DNA of 20,474 bases from CACEUX01 sp964404235 (GTDB taxonomy: Bacteria > Fidelibacterota > Marinisomatia > Marinisomatales > UBA1611), in assembly GCA_964404235.1 (NCBI GenBank), contig CAYOJL010000034.1, positions 1 to 20,474 on the forward strand. Reading direction: 5' to 3'. Below are positions 13,469 to 20,474 of the stretch, piece by piece (positions within the stretch are counted from its first letter, which is position 1; each line of letters opens with the position of its first letter). The position numbers were made by a program, and so were the translations under genes. The notes beneath the pieces are model-generated. The model saw nothing but the letters and a program-made list of their open reading frames with translations, was not told the DNA's origin and made no database searches.

Positions 13469-14743
13469 ATGGCCACTTACTTTTTAAGGCGGCTCTTATT
13501 GATGGTACCCACATTTTTGGGTTCTACCATTCTTGTTTTTATCATTTTACAGATCGCACCAGGTGGCCCTATTGAAAGAGCGATCATGGAGATGCAGATG
13601 GGTGGGGAAGAATCGGGTGTCTCAGCATCTGGTGAATTAGGTGGTAATGTACTACCAGAAAGTGCACTCAAAGAACTCAAGCGTTTCTATGGTTTTGATA
13701 AACCAATTTATCAAAGATATTTGATTTGGTTAGGTGTCTGGCCAAGAGAGATCAAGCATAGAGAGGTTATTTTCAAACCTGGTGAAATGACAGTGGAAAA
13801 GCGTGTTGGTAAACGAGATGGTAAACTATGGTTCATTGATATTGAGAATTCAAGCAATGGTAGTTTAATTGCTAAAGAAAAGGATGGTACAAAGAGCAAA
13901 CTTTGGAGTGCATCAATTGATAGTGTAAGGGGAGATGGCGCTATAGATGCTGTCGTATTTCAAACTGAATTTTCTGGAATCCTAACAGGTAATCTCGGGA
14001 AATCCTATATCTATGCAAAACCGGTAACGGAGGTCATGGCGCCTAGGTTTCGTGTCTCCATGTTACTTGGTCTGACAGGTATTATCTTATCTTATCTGGT
14101 CTGTATTCCTTTAGGAATTAAAAAAGCTCTTAATCATGGATCCCTATTTGACTTCGGATCTAGTGTAATGATCTTCATCGCATATTCCATTCCTGGATGG
14201 GCATTGGGCGGCGTCTTGTTGGTTCTTTTAGGCGGTGGAAGTTTTCTTGATATGTTTCCGCTGGGAGGTCTGCATGCACCCAAAGAGATATGGGAACAAA
14301 TGACTCTCTTACAGAAAGTAATAAACCAAATACATCACATGATACTCCCGATCATTGCATGGTCCATAGCTAGTTTTGCTACCCTAACAGTTCTGATGAA
14401 AAATGGTCTTCTTGAAAATTTAAGTCAAGACTATATACGGACCGCTTTTGCTAAAGGATTAAGTGAAAAAAGAGTGATATGGTTACATGCAATTAGAAAT
14501 AGTGTGATTCCCATAGCTGCAAACATAGGCCAGATCATTGGTGTGATAATAGCTGGATCATACTTTATAGAGAGAGTATTCAATATAGAGGGGTTTGGAA
14601 AATTGGCCTTTGAAGCCATCTTGCAGCGTGACTATCCCATAACCTTAGGATTTTTGGTCATAGTGGTCATAATAAGACTGCTTGGAAATATCATTTCTGA
14701 TTTCACACTAGCCCTAGTGGATCCAAGGATAAGGTTCAAATAA
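13469..14743 (+). CDS. yejB: Peptide ABC transporter permease, YejB-like, with periplasmic insertion
   Basis: 424 residues, about 60 longer than E. coli YejB. The N-terminus (A-T-Y-F-L-R-R-L-L-L-M-V-P-T, then L-Q-I-A-P-G-G-P-I-E) and C-terminus (R-D-Y-P-I-T-L-G, L-V-D-P-R-I-R-F-K) match YejB closely. The EAA loop that contacts the ATPases lies at about 321-350 (D-Y-I-R-T-A-F-A-K-G-L-S). Five to six membrane helices follow residue 195. Residues about 92-168, after Y-Q-R-Y-L-I-W-L-G-V-W-P-R-E, form a hydrophilic, beta-rich insertion in the periplasmic loop before T-G-N-L-G-K-S-Y, where E. coli YejB has only a few residues. The start is ATG 13469; the stop overlaps the next start in TAATG. Confidence 0.92.
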   Translation: MATYFLRRLLLMVPTFLGSTILVFIILQIAPGGPIERAIMEMQMGGEESGVSASGELGGNVLPESALKELKRFYGFDKPIYQRYLIWLGVWPREIKHREVIFKPGEMTVEKRVGKRDGKLWFIDIENSSNGSLIAKEKDGTKSKLWSASIDSVRGDGAIDAVVFQTEFSGILTGNLGKSYIYAKPVTEVMAPRFRVSMLLGLTGIILSYLVCIPLGIKKALNHGSLFDFGSSVMIFIAYSIPGWALGGVLLVLLGGGSFLDMFPLGGLHAPKEIWEQMTLLQKVINQIHHMILPIIAWSIASFATLTVLMKNGLLENLSQDYIRTAFAKGLSEKRVIWLHAIRNSVIPIAANIGQIIGVIIAGSYFIERVFNIEGFGKLAFEAILQRDYPITLGFLVIVVIIRLLGNIISDFTLALVDPRIRFK

Positions 14744-15807
14744 TGAATAAAATAGATAGTTCTGTTCAGTTCAATGAATCGATCCTGAAGAGGAGATGGA
14801 AAAAATTTAAAACACTGAAGCGTGGATATTATTCCTTGATCATTCTCTCTTGTCTATATGGTATATCTTTCTTTTTACCTTTCCTGATCAATAATCGCGC
14901 ATTGATCGTCAAATATCATGGAGAATACCATTTCCCAGTGTTGTCAGGCTATATACCAGGTAAGCAGTTTGGGCAGGATGTACCTGGAGATACTAGGTAC
15001 AGAAAACTTAAGGTTCAATTTAAAGAGCAAAATGAAAACGAGAGTTGGGTATGGATGCCACCTTATCCATACTCGCCATATGAGGACATCACTTTTGAGG
15101 GTAATAAACCATATGAACCTCCATCCAAAATACATTGGTTAGGTACTGATAATACTGGAAGGGATGTATTTGCAAGGCTATGTTATGCATTCAATATATC
15201 AATATCATTTGCATTATTATTAACCATTATTAATTATATAATTGGCGTTTTGATCGGTGGTACAATGGGATACTACGGCGGAAAATTTGATCTCTTTTTT
15301 CAGCGTCTCATAGAAATATGGTCTAGTCTTCCAATGTTATTTGTGATCATCATACTTTCTTCTATACTGAAACCTTCATTCTTATTACTTATCAGTATTT
15401 ATACTCTCGTGAATTGGATAAGTATGACCTACTTAATGAGAGCCGAATTTTACAGAGAAAAAGCAAAAGCATATGTAGCAGCTGCGCTAAGTATGGGGCA
15501 GTCAGAGTTCAAGGTCATGTTCAAACATATTCTTCCAAATTCACTAGTGCCCATTATTACATATTTTCCATTTTCTGTTGTCGCGGGTATAACAGCACTC
15601 GTTGGGCTTGATTATTTGGGTTTTGGACTTGCCCCTCCAACGCCGTCTTGGGGGCAAATGCTTGATGTAGGACTGCAAAATATTAGAAAATGGTGGATGG
15701 TCTTTGCTCCGGTCACTGCACAATTTTTAACATTACTATGTATAGTTTTTATTGGAGAGGGTGTTAGAGAAGCATTTGATCCGAAGGTGTATTCAAGATT
15801 AAGATGA
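14743..15807 (+). CDS. yejE: Peptide ABC transporter permease, YejE-like
   Basis: 354 residues; second permease of the importer. The N-terminus R-R-W-K-K-F-K-T-L-K-R-G-Y-Y-S-L and F-L-I-N-N-R-A-L-I-V-K-Y-H-G match YejE, followed by a large periplasmic loop (about 52-130) with F-P-V-L and many Pro/Tyr. Then comes H-W-L-G-T-D-N-T-G-R-D-V-F-A-R-L (131-146), the DppC/OppC-type signature. The EAA loop is at about 241-270 (A-K-A-Y-V-A-A-A-L-S-M-G). Roughly six membrane helices. ATG overlaps the preceding stop by one base, and its own stop overlaps the next ATG in ATGA, so subunit synthesis is coupled. Confidence 0.92.
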   Translation: MNKIDSSVQFNESILKRRWKKFKTLKRGYYSLIILSCLYGISFFLPFLINNRALIVKYHGEYHFPVLSGYIPGKQFGQDVPGDTRYRKLKVQFKEQNENESWVWMPPYPYSPYEDITFEGNKPYEPPSKIHWLGTDNTGRDVFARLCYAFNISISFALLLTIINYIIGVLIGGTMGYYGGKFDLFFQRLIEIWSSLPMLFVIIILSSILKPSFLLLISIYTLVNWISMTYLMRAEFYREKAKAYVAAALSMGQSEFKVMFKHILPNSLVPIITYFPFSVVAGITALVGLDYLGFGLAPPTPSWGQMLDVGLQNIRKWWMVFAPVTAQFLTLLCIVFIGEGVREAFDPKVYSRLR

Positions 15808-16790
15808 ATAATAAACTATTTGAAATAAAGAATCTGAAGACATTCTTCTATACAGAAGCCGGAACTGTTAAAGCGGTTAACGATGTATCGTTCGACATAT
15901 ATAAGGATGAAGTTTTAGGGATAGTGGGTGAATCAGGATCTGGAAAGTCAGTGACCTCTCTATCGATCAATCGTCTGATTCCCAACCCTCCTGGAGAAAT
16001 AGTTGATGGTGAGATACTATTCAATGGGATAAACCTGTTAGACCTGAGCTATGAAGAAATGAGAGAATATAGAGGGAAACAAATATCTATGATCTTTCAG
16101 GAGCCTATGACATCATTGAATCCCGTCTTAAGAGTTGCGACCCAAATGAATGAGATCTTGATGGAACATGAGGGCCTAACCAATGAAAAAGCGACAGTGA
16201 AGAGTATTGAAATGCTATATGCTGTAGGAATACCGGAGCCTGAAAGGCGGATAAATGACTATCCACACCAATTTTCAGGTGGGATGAGACAGCGTATCAT
16301 GATCGCTATGGCTCTTCAATGTAATCCTTCATTATTGATCGCAGATGAGCCAACCACTGCGTTGGATGTTACTATTCAGGCACAGATCCTGGATCTAATG
16401 ATGGATCTAAAGGACAAAAGAAAGGACGCGGCCATTCTTTTGATCACGCATGATCTGGCAGTGATCGCTGAAACATGTGATAGGGTAATTGTTATGTATG
16501 GAGGTGTCATACAAGAGATAGCTTCCATAGATGAATTATTCAAAAACCCTCTACATCCTTACACCAAGGCTTTAATGGAATCTATACCTAAAATGGATAC
16601 AAGATCTAAGCGCCTCAAAGCGTTAAAAGGTATGGTTCCTTCCATTCTTGAACTTGGTGATGGTTGTAAACTCTGTTCGCGATTTGATCCTGAAGAATGT
16701 GCTTGCGGAGGAACAAAGGTAGAGCCTGAATTGATTGAAGTTGAAAAAGACCATTTTGCTAGAATTAATTTGGATATTCTAAGATCATGA
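15804..16790 (+). CDS. Peptide ABC transporter ATPase, OppD/DppD-like
   Basis: 328 residues. Walker A G-E-S-G-S-G-K-S (42-49), Q-loop Q99, signature F-S-G-G-M-R-Q (157-163), Walker B L-L-I-A-D-E-P (177-183) and H-loop His216: all intact. After about residue 240 comes the oligopeptide-transporter C-terminal extension with N-P-L-H-P-Y-T and a cysteine cluster (C-K-L-C-S-R-F ... E-C-A-C-G-G), which in OppD/DppD proteins can bind an Fe-S cluster. In E. coli YejF the two ATPase halves are fused in one chain; here they are separate genes, as in Opp/Dpp. ATGA overlaps on both sides tie it to permease and partner ATPase. Confidence 0.93.
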   Translation: MNNKLFEIKNLKTFFYTEAGTVKAVNDVSFDIYKDEVLGIVGESGSGKSVTSLSINRLIPNPPGEIVDGEILFNGINLLDLSYEEMREYRGKQISMIFQEPMTSLNPVLRVATQMNEILMEHEGLTNEKATVKSIEMLYAVGIPEPERRINDYPHQFSGGMRQRIMIAMALQCNPSLLIADEPTTALDVTIQAQILDLMMDLKDKRKDAAILLITHDLAVIAETCDRVIVMYGGVIQEIASIDELFKNPLHPYTKALMESIPKMDTRSKRLKALKGMVPSILELGDGCKLCSRFDPEECACGGTKVEPELIEVEKDHFARINLDILRS

Positions 16791-17659
16791 ATGAATCAGT
16801 GCCAATTCTTAAGGTGAGAGGACTATCAGTAGATTTTCCAGTTTTTGGAGGTATTCTACAAAAGCAAGTTGATTCTGTCCACGCTGTAAAAGATCTTAAT
16901 ATTGATCTGATCAAAGGAGAAACATTAGGTATAGTGGGTGAATCAGGTTCTGGTAAATCGACTCTAGGTAATGCAATTTTAAATGTTTTACGATTAACAG
17001 CTCCTGATGTAAAAATATCAGGTAATATAAATCTTGTAATGGATGGAAATGAGTATGAGTTAAGCAGATTATCAAGGAAACAGGGTCAACCATTTAGAAA
17101 GTATATCCAGATGATCTTTCAAGATCCATATTCATCATTGAATCCTCGTATGCTTGTGAAAGACATTATCAAAGAACCTCTAGATATTAACACAGATCTT
17201 ACACAGTTAGAAAAAAATGAAAAGGTAGACTGGCTTTTGAATAAAGTAGGGCTTAATTCTGAACAATCAACCAGGTATCCACATGAGTTTTCAGGCGGAC
17301 AGCGCCAGCGTATAGGTATCGCACGGTCTTTGGCGACTGAACCTGATATAATAATTGCTGATGAACCCGTTTCTGCCCTTGATGTATCTATCCAGGCACA
17401 AATAATCAATCTTATGATGGATCTTCAGGAAGAGTTTGAGCTATCTATTATTTTTATAGCGCATGACCTTTCGGTTGTAAAGCATATTTCTAATCGAATA
17501 GGTGTTATGTACAATGGTGAATTGGTTGAAATAAATGATACGGATGAGATCTTTGATTCACCAAAACACGATTATACTAAAGAATTACTGCGTGCCATAC
17601 CACAGCCAGATCCGTCTGGAAGAGAAGAAAGAAAGAAGAGTAGATTAGGCTCGGCCTAG
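16787..17659 (+). CDS. Peptide ABC transporter ATPase, OppF/DppF-like
   Basis: 290 residues. Walker A G-E-S-G-S-G-K-S (51-58), Q-loop in M-I-F-Q-D-P-Y-S-S-L-N-P-R (typical of OppF), signature F-S-G-G-Q-R-Q-R (168-175), Walker B with D-E at 192-193, H-loop His226. The C-terminal Cys-rich HPY extension is missing: the chain stops soon after Y-T-K-E-L-L-R-A-I-P-Q-P-D-P, making it shorter than E. coli OppF (about 330). It pairs with the 328-residue ATPase to power import. The stop lies inside a small hairpin TAGGC-TCG-GCCTA (17646-17658) that lacks a T-run, so transcription may continue into the peptidase 44 bp on. Confidence 0.93.
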   Translation: MNESVPILKVRGLSVDFPVFGGILQKQVDSVHAVKDLNIDLIKGETLGIVGESGSGKSTLGNAILNVLRLTAPDVKISGNINLVMDGNEYELSRLSRKQGQPFRKYIQMIFQDPYSSLNPRMLVKDIIKEPLDINTDLTQLEKNEKVDWLLNKVGLNSEQSTRYPHEFSGGQRQRIGIARSLATEPDIIIADEPVSALDVSIQAQIINLMMDLQEEFELSIIFIAHDLSVVKHISNRIGVMYNGELVEINDTDEIFDSPKHDYTKELLRAIPQPDPSGREERKKSRLGSA

Positions 17660-17703
17660 GTTGCAATATATTTAATATTAATTAAAGATCTAAAGAGGAA
17701 GTT

Positions 17704-19395
17704 ATGAAATACAGTGAATTACATTATGAGCGTATTGACGTTGACAAGAATAGAAAGACCATGGCAGAACTGGTTGACAAATTCTCCAATGCCGATTCAG
17801 CGGAAGAACAGATCAATACAATTTTAGAAGCAAACGATACATCAAGAGAATATCAGTCCTATGCAGCGATGGCAAGTCTGAATTTTAGTAAAGATATCAA
17901 TGATGAAAAGGCCAAGGCTGAGAAAGATTATTACGATTCTATTGGTCCTGATATGCATGAGATAGGTGATATTTTTGACAAAGCCGTAAATAATTCACCT
18001 TTCAAGAAAGATTTAACTGAAAAGTGGGGAGATACCTTTTTAAAACAAATAGAAATAGGCCTGAAGACATTTGATCCTAAGATAAAAGATATGTTGAAGG
18101 AAGAGACCGATCTTCGAAATGATTATACAACGCTAACTGCTGGTGCAAAGATAGAATTTGAAGGAAAAAATTACAACTTAGCGGGATTAGGTCCATTTCA
18201 TAGTGATCAAGATCGTAGTGTAAGAAAAAGATCCTATGAAGCAAGATTCAATTGGTTCAGTGAGAACGCTGCCGCCCTAGATGAAATATATGATAAACTA
18301 GTAAAACTGAGGCATAAAATAGCAACTACCCTTGGCTATGAGAATTTTATTGAGCTGGGCTATATGAGGATGGGACGCTCAGATTATGGTCCAAACGACG
18401 TTGCGAATTTTCGTAAACAAATAGTAGATCATGTTGTACCGGTCGTGAAAAAACTTCATGATAAGAAAAAGGATATTTTAGGTCTCGACCATCTATATTT
18501 TTATGATGGTATCAATTTTAAAGAAGGTGATCCTAAACCGAAGGGCACACCCGATCATTTAGTAAAAGAAGCTCAAATTATGTATCATGAGTTATCTAAA
18601 GAAACAGGTGAATTTTTTGATATGATGGTAGATGAAGAACTAATGGATCTGGTCAATCGAGATGGAAAAAGGCCAGGAGGGTTCTGTACTTCATTTCCTA
18701 AATATGATCGTCCCTATATTTTTTCTAATTTTAATGGCACTGATCATGACATTACTGTCCTAACACATGAAGCAGGACATGCCTTTCAATGTTATTCTAG
18801 CCGCAAACAACCTCTTTTAAGCTATCTTTGGCCTACAATGGAAGCTGCTGAGATACACTCAATGAGTATGGAGTTTTTCACATGGCCATGGATGGAAAAA
18901 TTTTTTAAAGAAGATACAGAAAGGTTCAAGTATAAGCATATATCGGGTAGCTTATCATTCCTACCATATGGAGCTTGCGTTGACCATTTTCAACATTGGG
19001 TATATGAGAATCCACAAGCGACACCAAAAGAGCGAAATGAAAAATGGCTTGATCTAGAATCAGTGTATTTGCCAAATAGAGACTATGATGATATTGATTT
19101 TCCAAAAACTGGAGGTATTTGGCAGGGGCAGTTACATATATACCAAATGCCATTTTATTATATAGACTATACCCTTGCTCAAACATGTGCATTTCAATTT
19201 TGGATGAAGAACGAGCAAGATAAAGAAAAAGCTTGGGATGATTATTATCGTTTGTGTAAAGCAGGTGGAAGTCTGCCTTTCACAAAGCTTGTTGAACTTG
19301 CAGATCTGGAACAACCTTTTAAAGATGGGTGTCTAGAGTCTGTAGTTGAACATGTAACCAAATGGCTTGATGGAATAGATCCAAAAGAACTATGA
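17704..19395 (+). CDS. M3 family oligoendopeptidase (zinc metallopeptidase)
   Basis: 563 residues, the usual size for the M3 'not PepF' oligoendopeptidase group. Zinc site: H355-E-A-G-H359, with the third ligand probably Glu383 in A-A-E-I-H-S-M-S-M-E-F-F. Upstream landmarks G-G-F-C-T-S-F-P-K-Y and I-F-S-N-F-N-G-T are also typical of M3, as are the helical N-terminus (K-Y-S-E-L-H-Y-E-R) and L-G-Y-E-N-F-I-E-L-G-Y-M-R-M. No signal peptide, so cytoplasmic. It cuts short peptides, fitting its place right behind the peptide importer: import followed by breakdown. ATG 17704 has a good Shine-Dalgarno sequence (AGAGGA, 17694-17699), one of the few in this window. The 44-bp spacer is AT-rich and could hold a separate promoter. 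Confidence 0.93.
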   Translation: MKYSELHYERIDVDKNRKTMAELVDKFSNADSAEEQINTILEANDTSREYQSYAAMASLNFSKDINDEKAKAEKDYYDSIGPDMHEIGDIFDKAVNNSPFKKDLTEKWGDTFLKQIEIGLKTFDPKIKDMLKEETDLRNDYTTLTAGAKIEFEGKNYNLAGLGPFHSDQDRSVRKRSYEARFNWFSENAAALDEIYDKLVKLRHKIATTLGYENFIELGYMRMGRSDYGPNDVANFRKQIVDHVVPVVKKLHDKKKDILGLDHLYFYDGINFKEGDPKPKGTPDHLVKEAQIMYHELSKETGEFFDMMVDEELMDLVNRDGKRPGGFCTSFPKYDRPYIFSNFNGTDHDITVLTHEAGHAFQCYSSRKQPLLSYLWPTMEAAEIHSMSMEFFTWPWMEKFFKEDTERFKYKHISGSLSFLPYGACVDHFQHWVYENPQATPKERNEKWLDLESVYLPNRDYDDIDFPKTGGIWQGQLHIYQMPFYYIDYTLAQTCAFQFWMKNEQDKEKAWDDYYRLCKAGGSLPFTKLVELADLEQPFKDGCLESVVEHVTKWLDGIDPKEL

Positions 19396-19402
19396 TCTTG
19401 AT

Positions 19403-19765
19403 ATGAGAAAGATCGCTCTTTTTTTCTTTTTGACCGCTCTAATAGCTAAAGATCCAATAAGATCGCTAGATGAGTTTGTAGAAGGTTATTTTCTTATTGC
19501 ACAAAGTAAGATGGAAAGTAGTCCAACTGTATGGCAGGATGTTAGGGAAGGATATTTAAGGAGTTACGGGATATATTTTACAGAACAGCTTCTCGATAGT
19601 CTCGAAAATAGTGAGCTTACCTCTTACCATGCAGGCATCCGTCACTTTCCAGAGATTGAAGAACTAAGATTAGAAATAAAGAGTGGTAAGGTCTTTGAGT
19701 ATGTGATCGAGCCGCCTAGAGTACCAACTTACAATATAAACTATTTTTCTTCAGTCATTGACTGA
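19403..19765 (+). CDS. Small exported protein, unknown
   Basis: 120 residues. Residues about 1-15 (R-K-I-A-L-F-F-F-L-T-A-L-I-A) form a signal peptide, probably cut before K-D-P. The remainder is a mixed helical/polar domain with F-V-E-G-Y-F-L-I-A-Q-S-K, Y-G-I-Y-F-T-E-Q-L-L-D-S and V-I-E-P-P-R-V-P-T-Y; no cysteines. I do not recognise it. It starts 7 bp after the peptidase stop, so it is probably the last gene of that transcript. Its final 25 bp overlap the end of the convergent gene. Confidence 0.6.
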   Translation: MRKIALFFFLTALIAKDPIRSLDEFVEGYFLIAQSKMESSPTVWQDVREGYLRSYGIYFTEQLLDSLENSELTSYHAGIRHFPEIEELRLEIKSGKVFEYVIEPPRVPTYNINYFSSVID

Positions 19766-19971
19766 TCTGGTTCAATATTCAATTCTTTGAAGATCATCTT
19801 TGAAATTTCTTCTGCTGCTTCATCTTCTTTAAAACCATCATTTAAAAGAGCATTAAATGCTTCTTCCAGAACGTTAAGGTCTTTTTCTTCAGCAAAGATA
19901 CTATCTAGAACAGTTGTTGGTACTTTAAAGTCTCTTAAACGCTCATAGATATTTAATCGTTGTACATCCAT
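19741..19971 (-). CDS. Small acidic helical protein, unknown
   Basis: 76 residues, predicted nearly all helix, rich in Glu/Asp (E-E-K-D-L-N-V-L-E-E-A-F-N-A-L-L; E-D-E-A-A-E-E-I-S-K-M-I-F-K-E-L), with no signal peptide or cysteine. ATG at 19971; no Shine-Dalgarno is visible. Real-gene evidence is modest: protein-like composition and position filling the gap between the 19403 gene and the tRNA pair. It could be a small regulatory or adaptor protein, but nothing shows what. Confidence 0.5.
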   Translation of the reverse strand: MDVQRLNIYERLRDFKVPTTVLDSIFAEEKDLNVLEEAFNALLNDGFKEDEAAEEISKMIFKELNIEPDQSMTEEK

Positions 19972-20010
19972 ACCAAAAAATTACTATTGATCACTGCATA
20001 AAAAACGGAA

Positions 20011-20038
20011 TTGTTAGTGATAATTCGTGCCGTAAATT
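20011..20038 (+). promoter_or_regulatory. Possible promoter for the tRNA-Cys/tRNA-Leu unit
   Basis: TTGTTA (20011-20016) and TAAATT (20033-20038), 16 bp apart, lie 27 bp before the mature tRNA-Cys in the 94-bp space 19972-20065. The match to consensus is weak. The interrupted inverted repeat ACGG-AATT / AATT-(CGTG)-CCGT (20005-20034) overlaps it. Confidence 0.25.
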
Positions 20039-20065
20039 TCTAATCTATTTATTACAAATATTTTT

Positions 20066-20139
20066 GGCGTCGTACCCAAGTGGCTTAAGGGGGCAGTTTG
20101 CAAAACTGTTATTCGCCGGTTCGAATCCGGCCGACGCCT
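20066..20139 (+). tRNA. tRNA-Cys (anticodon GCA)
   Basis: Cloverleaf complete: acceptor 20066-20072 with 20132-20138, anticodon stem 20093-20097 with 20105-20109, loop TTGCAAA with anticodon GCA at 20100-20102, T arm with TTCGAAT, discriminator T20139 (tRNA-Cys normally has U73). CCA not encoded. Only 8 bp separate it from tRNA-Leu, so one transcript carries both. Confidence 0.95.
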
Positions 20140-20147
20140 CACTAATG

Positions 20148-20231
20148 GCCCGGGTGGTGGAATTGGTAGACACTATGGACTTAAAATCCATTGTCCGTAA
20201 GGACGTGCCGGTTCGAGTCCGGCCCCGGGTA
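20148..20231 (+). tRNA. tRNA-Leu (anticodon TAA)
   Basis: 84 nt with the long variable arm of class II tRNAs (about 20192-20206). Acceptor 20148-20154 with 20224-20230, anticodon stem ATGGA/TCCAT at 20175-20179 and 20187-20191, loop with anticodon TAA at 20182-20184, T arm 20207-20223 with TTCGAGT, discriminator A20231 (required for LeuRS). CCA not encoded. Reads UUA/UUG. Confidence 0.95.
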
Positions 20232-20240
20232 CTGATCGAA

Positions 20241-20268
20241 AAAAGGCTCTTTCTGAGCCTTTTTTTGT
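20241..20268 (+). terminator. Rho-independent terminator after the tRNA pair
   Basis: Stem AAAAGGCTC (20241-20249) with GAGCCTTTT (20255-20263), 5-nt loop, running into a T tract (20259-20266). It ends the tRNA-Cys/tRNA-Leu transcript. Confidence 0.88.
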
Positions 20269-20289
20269 AAGCACCCAAAATCAGCACTG

Positions 20290-20320
20290 TTGAAAATCCC
20301 ATGTATTGATTTCTTATAAT
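20290..20320 (+). promoter_or_regulatory. Possible promoter for the gene at 20369
   Basis: TTGAAA (20290-20295) and a perfect TATAAT (20315-20320) with a long 19-bp spacer, just past the terminator and 49 bp before the start codon. A separate promoter is needed here because of the terminator. Pattern evidence only. Confidence 0.35.
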
Positions 20321-20368
20321 CATACAAGTAACATATATAGGTGATATAGTATATTTTGCGAATCTAAA

Positions 20369-20474
20369 ATGAAAAATTATATTCCTAAACACGTCTTTCT
20401 TATTCTCCTGATCACCTCATCCATGCTCTGGGCAACCCATACCGGCTTTACAGAGAGTGCCATCTCCACATCAG
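20369..20474 (+). CDS. Exported protein, 5' end only
   Basis: ATG at 20369 opens a frame that runs off the window without a stop (35 codons). It is a textbook signal peptide: M-K-N-Y-I-P-K-H, hydrophobic core V-F-L-I-L-L-I-T-S-S-M-L-W-A, cut likely after L-W-A, then T-H-T-G-F-T-E-S. No lipobox Cys. The family cannot be told from so little. GC content is somewhat higher than in the preceding intergenic stretch, as expected for a coding start. Confidence 0.7.
   Translation, partial: MKNYIPKHVFLILLITSSMLWATHTGFTESAISTS

Noticed and set aside
20005..20034. Interrupted inverted repeat before tRNA-Cys as a terminator
   Set aside because: Weak stem, no T-run, and no gene on the plus strand close enough upstream that clearly needs it.
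20045..20392. Open frames overlapping the tRNA-Cys/tRNA-Leu region on both strands
   Set aside because: They are translations of the tRNA genes and terminator; the cloverleaf structures explain the sequence.
1..20474. Insertion sequences, prophage, att sites, CRISPR
   Set aside because: No transposase, integrase, terminal inverted repeats or repeat-spacer pattern seen; although tRNAs are common integration sites, nothing foreign adjoins them here.

Overview
The window is AT-rich DNA from a diderm (Gram-negative type) bacterium. The evidence is several proteins with lipoprotein signal peptides, one likely outer-membrane beta-barrel, and TTG starts alongside ATG. Multi-domain Ig-like/fibronectin surface lipoproteins, a bacterial SUI1 protein and mostly weak Shine-Dalgarno signals suggest the FCB side of the tree. 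A marine uncultured lineage such as Marinimicrobia (SAR406) is my best guess, but it is inference and not proven by any marker here. The ordinary genetic code applies: TGA ends several genes (for example at 405, 11081 and 16790).

Layout. 1-398: 3' end of a serine hydrolase. 405-1754 (minus): exported AsmA-like protein with a pseudopilin-like insert. 1855-4320 (plus): a tight four-gene operon coding for a SUI1/YciH translation factor, a 398-aa exported metallophosphatase-like protein with an in-frame TGA, a membrane-anchored rhodanese and a DoxX/MauE-type membrane protein. 4373-4445: tRNA-Gly with a terminator. 4503-5261: fibronectin-domain lipoprotein. 10338 down to 5258 (minus): an unknown exported protein followed by two giant Ig-repeat lipoproteins. 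10362-11422: beta-barrel protein and a small anchored protein. 11543-17659: complete YejABEF/Opp-type peptide importer (binding lipoprotein, two permeases, two ATPases), followed at 17704 by an M3 oligoendopeptidase that would digest imported peptides. 19403-19971: two small convergent unknown genes. 20066-20231: tRNA-Cys and tRNA-Leu with a terminator. 20369-end: start of another exported protein.

The main discovery is at 2186-3382. The reading frame is interrupted once, by TGA at 2324-2326. That codon falls in the motif L-D-P-C-G-(TGA)-K-K-N-P-L-G-G-L-S-R-R, where I recall relatives carrying Cys (P-C-G-C). Immediately downstream lies a hairpin whose GGUCU loop starts 18 nt after the TGA. 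That is the same loop sequence and spacing I remember for the E. coli fdhF SECIS. I therefore read the gene as a selenoprotein with a C-G-U redox motif on a metallophosphatase-like fold that has lost part of its metal site. Its co-transcribed partners (rhodanese Cys116/Cys121; DoxX-like C-G-C at 103-105) suggest a cell-envelope thiol/selenol or sulfur-handling module of unknown function.

Limits: all family assignments are by eye. No database search, structure prediction or genome context beyond the window was available.
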